This document shows positions 62,012-64,000 of a DNA stretch of 64,000 bases, piece after piece (positions within the stretch are counted from its first letter, which is position 1; every line of letters begins with the position of its first letter). Under the pieces are notes generated by a model that searched no databases, was not told where the DNA came from, and saw nothing but the letters and a program-made list of their open reading frames with translations. The translations under genes were made by a program, and so were the position numbers. The stretch lies in assembly GCF_037893185.1 (NCBI RefSeq), contig NZ_CP140772.1:6658501-6722500 (forward strand), written 5' to 3'. Source of the DNA: Chitinophaga sp. 180180018-3. GTDB taxonomy: Bacteria; Bacteroidota; Bacteroidia; Chitinophagales; Chitinophagaceae.

Positions 62012-63037
62012 GTGAAAGATCGGAACAATAAAATCACGATTTACGATATAGCTCAGCATCTTAATCTGTCGGCCTCCACGGTATCCCGCGCATTGCAGAA
62101 CAATCCGCTGATCAACCTGGAAACCCGGGAGAAGGTTCAGCAAGCCGCCACAGAAATGGGCTATGTGCCCAACTGGATCGCTTCCAGCTTACGCAAAAAG
62201 AGATCAAATATCCTCGGGCTGATCGTTCCCCGTACTTCCATGTATTTCCAAAGTACCGCGATCAGTGGTATTCAGCATGAAGCACATAAGTATGGATTCA
62301 GCATTGTAATCGGGCAATCTGATGAAACAGTAGCGATGGAAAAAGAACTGGTACATACCTTTTACTCTCTCCGGGTAGATGGCCTGCTGGCAGTTGCTTC
62401 CATGTTCACCACCAATATCGATCACTTTAACCCGTTTATCAAGAACAATATTCCATTGGTATTCTATGATCGCGTGCCTGCTGATTTCCAGGGATATACT
62501 ATCACGGGCGACGATTTCAGAGGTGGATTTCTGGCTACGGAACATCTTATTAAACAAGGTTGTAAACGCATCGCTCACTTTTCCGGTTTCCTTACCTGTA
62601 ATCTTTATCAACAACGACTGGCAGGTTATAAAGAAGCGCTCGCCCAATATAATATTCCATTCGATGAGCGCCTGGTGTCTATTCATGATCTCACGATGGA
62701 CTCCGCGACTACAGCAGCCCAGCAACTGTTTGATTCCGATGTGATACCTGATGGCATGTTTGCTGCGAATGACAGCTCTGCTGTATCATTTATCCGCGAA
62801 GCCAGAAACCGGAATATTGATGTTCCCGGGCAGATCAAGGTGGTTGGATATTCGAATGATTTGTCGTCCCGTATCATATCTCCCTCCTTAACTACTATCG
62901 AACAATCGGGTTATAACATGGGGCAGAAAGCTGTGGAAACAATTGTTCAGCTGATCAACCATGAAGAAAATGTGAAAGTGACTAAGAATTATGTTTTTCC
63001 GGTAGAATTAATAAAAAGGGAATCCACTACCGAATAG
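62012..63037 (+). CDS. LacI family transcriptional regulator
   Basis: A 341-residue repressor starting at GTG. The N-terminal LacI helix-turn-helix (about 7-55) is TIYDIAQHLNLSASTVSRAL followed by TREKVQQAATEMGYVPNWIA. A hinge and a periplasmic-binding-protein-like ligand domain (about 65-335) follow: LGLIVPRTSMYFQSTAISGI, DGLLAVASM and DGMFAANDSSAVSFI. Such regulators control sugar or nucleoside genes, but none is adjacent. It stands alone between the protease terminator and its own hairpin, with the rRNA operon beyond. Confidence 0.95.
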   Translation: MKDRNNKITIYDIAQHLNLSASTVSRALQNNPLINLETREKVQQAATEMGYVPNWIASSLRKKRSNILGLIVPRTSMYFQSTAISGIQHEAHKYGFSIVIGQSDETVAMEKELVHTFYSLRVDGLLAVASMFTTNIDHFNPFIKNNIPLVFYDRVPADFQGYTITGDDFRGGFLATEHLIKQGCKRIAHFSGFLTCNLYQQRLAGYKEALAQYNIPFDERLVSIHDLTMDSATTAAQQLFDSDVIPDGMFAANDSSAVSFIREARNRNIDVPGQIKVVGYSNDLSSRIISPSLTTIEQSGYNMGQKAVETIVQLINHEENVKVTKNYVFPVELIKRESTTE

Positions 63038-63158
63038 TCTTTATAAGATATCTCTGTACGATTACTAACAGTAGCGGCTATACGACAAATACAAATATTT
63101 TCAGTCCGCGATATTCAATATGAGGATAGCTGTGAGTATTGTAGTGCTAAATATTCAT

Positions 63159-63184
63159 AATCCGGGTTACTGCCCGGATTTTTT
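63159..63184 (+). terminator. Intrinsic terminator downstream of lacI-type gene
   Basis: Eight-bp G/C-rich arms (63159-63166 and 63173-63180) around a 6-nt loop are followed by a run of T's on the + strand, 120 bp beyond the stop at 63037. Confidence 0.8.
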
Positions 63185-63226
63185 ATTTATAGGTAGATAT
63201 GAAAAAACGGAGGATACTAAAAAACA

Positions 63227-63261
63227 AAAAAGCCCTGATGTATCAAAACACCAGGGCTTTT
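63227..63261 (-). terminator. Terminator of the rRNA operon
   Basis: Ten-bp arms (63227-63236 and 63252-63261) around a 15-nt loop lie about 10 bp beyond the 5S 3' end. On the minus strand the stem ends in a T-run. Confidence 0.85.
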
Positions 63262-63271
63262 CTTAATAAGT

Positions 63272-63383
<112 letters not shown>

Positions 63384-63475
63384 ATCTTTGTTTACTATTG
63401 CAGCAAACCCAATAAGATAGACATACCGGGAAAATTAAGTTGTATTCAGTGTTATCTTACGATAACGTAACATTA

Positions 63476-64000
<525 letters not shown>

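Overview
The window looks like a chromosomal segment of a Bacteroidota member, most likely a Chitinophaga-type bacterium (family Chitinophagaceae). The signs are two SusC/SusD pairs, an exbB-exbD-exbD-tonB cluster, many secreted or lipoprotein genes with short Bacteroidota-style signal peptides, membrane-anchored regulators, and promoters of the TTG-N17-23-TAnnTTTG type. The genus is an inference; the rRNA segment at the right end would settle it.

0-13.4 kb: small secreted proteins of unknown role, a TPM-domain lipoprotein, a secreted glyoxalase-fold protein, a truncated GNAT gene, two beta-class DNA methyltransferases without restriction partners (a YhdJ-like enzyme and a type III Mod-like enzyme), and between them a TetR regulator with two membrane-protein genes that share a palindromic operator. 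An S33-type hydrolase with an AraC regulator and a DUF4262 protein follow. 13.4-24 kb: a membrane-bound AraC regulator with an outer-membrane barrel protein, an SDR oxidoreductase with an AraC regulator, a decapitated HAD phosphatase, a metallophosphoesterase, DinB and AraC genes, and a RhuM-Doc/Fic fusion.

24.3-37.7 kb: a polysaccharide utilisation locus. A minus-strand operon runs SusC, SusD, GH27 alpha-galactosidase, GH105 unsaturated-uronyl hydrolase, with a good promoter upstream of susC. It is flanked by a convergent single-pass membrane protein that has a DNA-binding-like cytoplasmic domain and a lectin-like periplasmic domain (a candidate one-component sensor), and by a divergent YncE/phosphoesterase fusion. 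37.7-41.6 kb: a methyltransferase with a membrane protein, a Crp-type regulator, and two secreted unknowns. 41.9-47.2 kb: a second SusC/SusD pair with no enzymes attached.

47.2-54 kb is an A+T-rich accessory stretch. The 3' end of mnmE at 53962 (stop plus the last codons) is repeated at 49137, just behind a PEP mutase/isocitrate lyase-family gene. The 18-bp sequence closely matches the attachment site used by SGI1-type islands at the 3' end of trmE/mnmE. The 4.8 kb between the copies carries a ToxR-like membrane regulator with its winged helix at the C-terminus, a small secreted protein, a lone seven-bladed two-component-regulator propeller lipoprotein, and a beta-lactamase-family serine hydrolase. 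This reads as an island integrated at mnmE without a visible integrase, and it is the most interesting observation in the window.

54-64 kb returns to core functions: mnmE, tonB-exbD-exbD-exbB with its promoter, a large secreted zinc metalloprotease, a LacI regulator, and the 5S and partial 23S rRNA genes on the minus strand.
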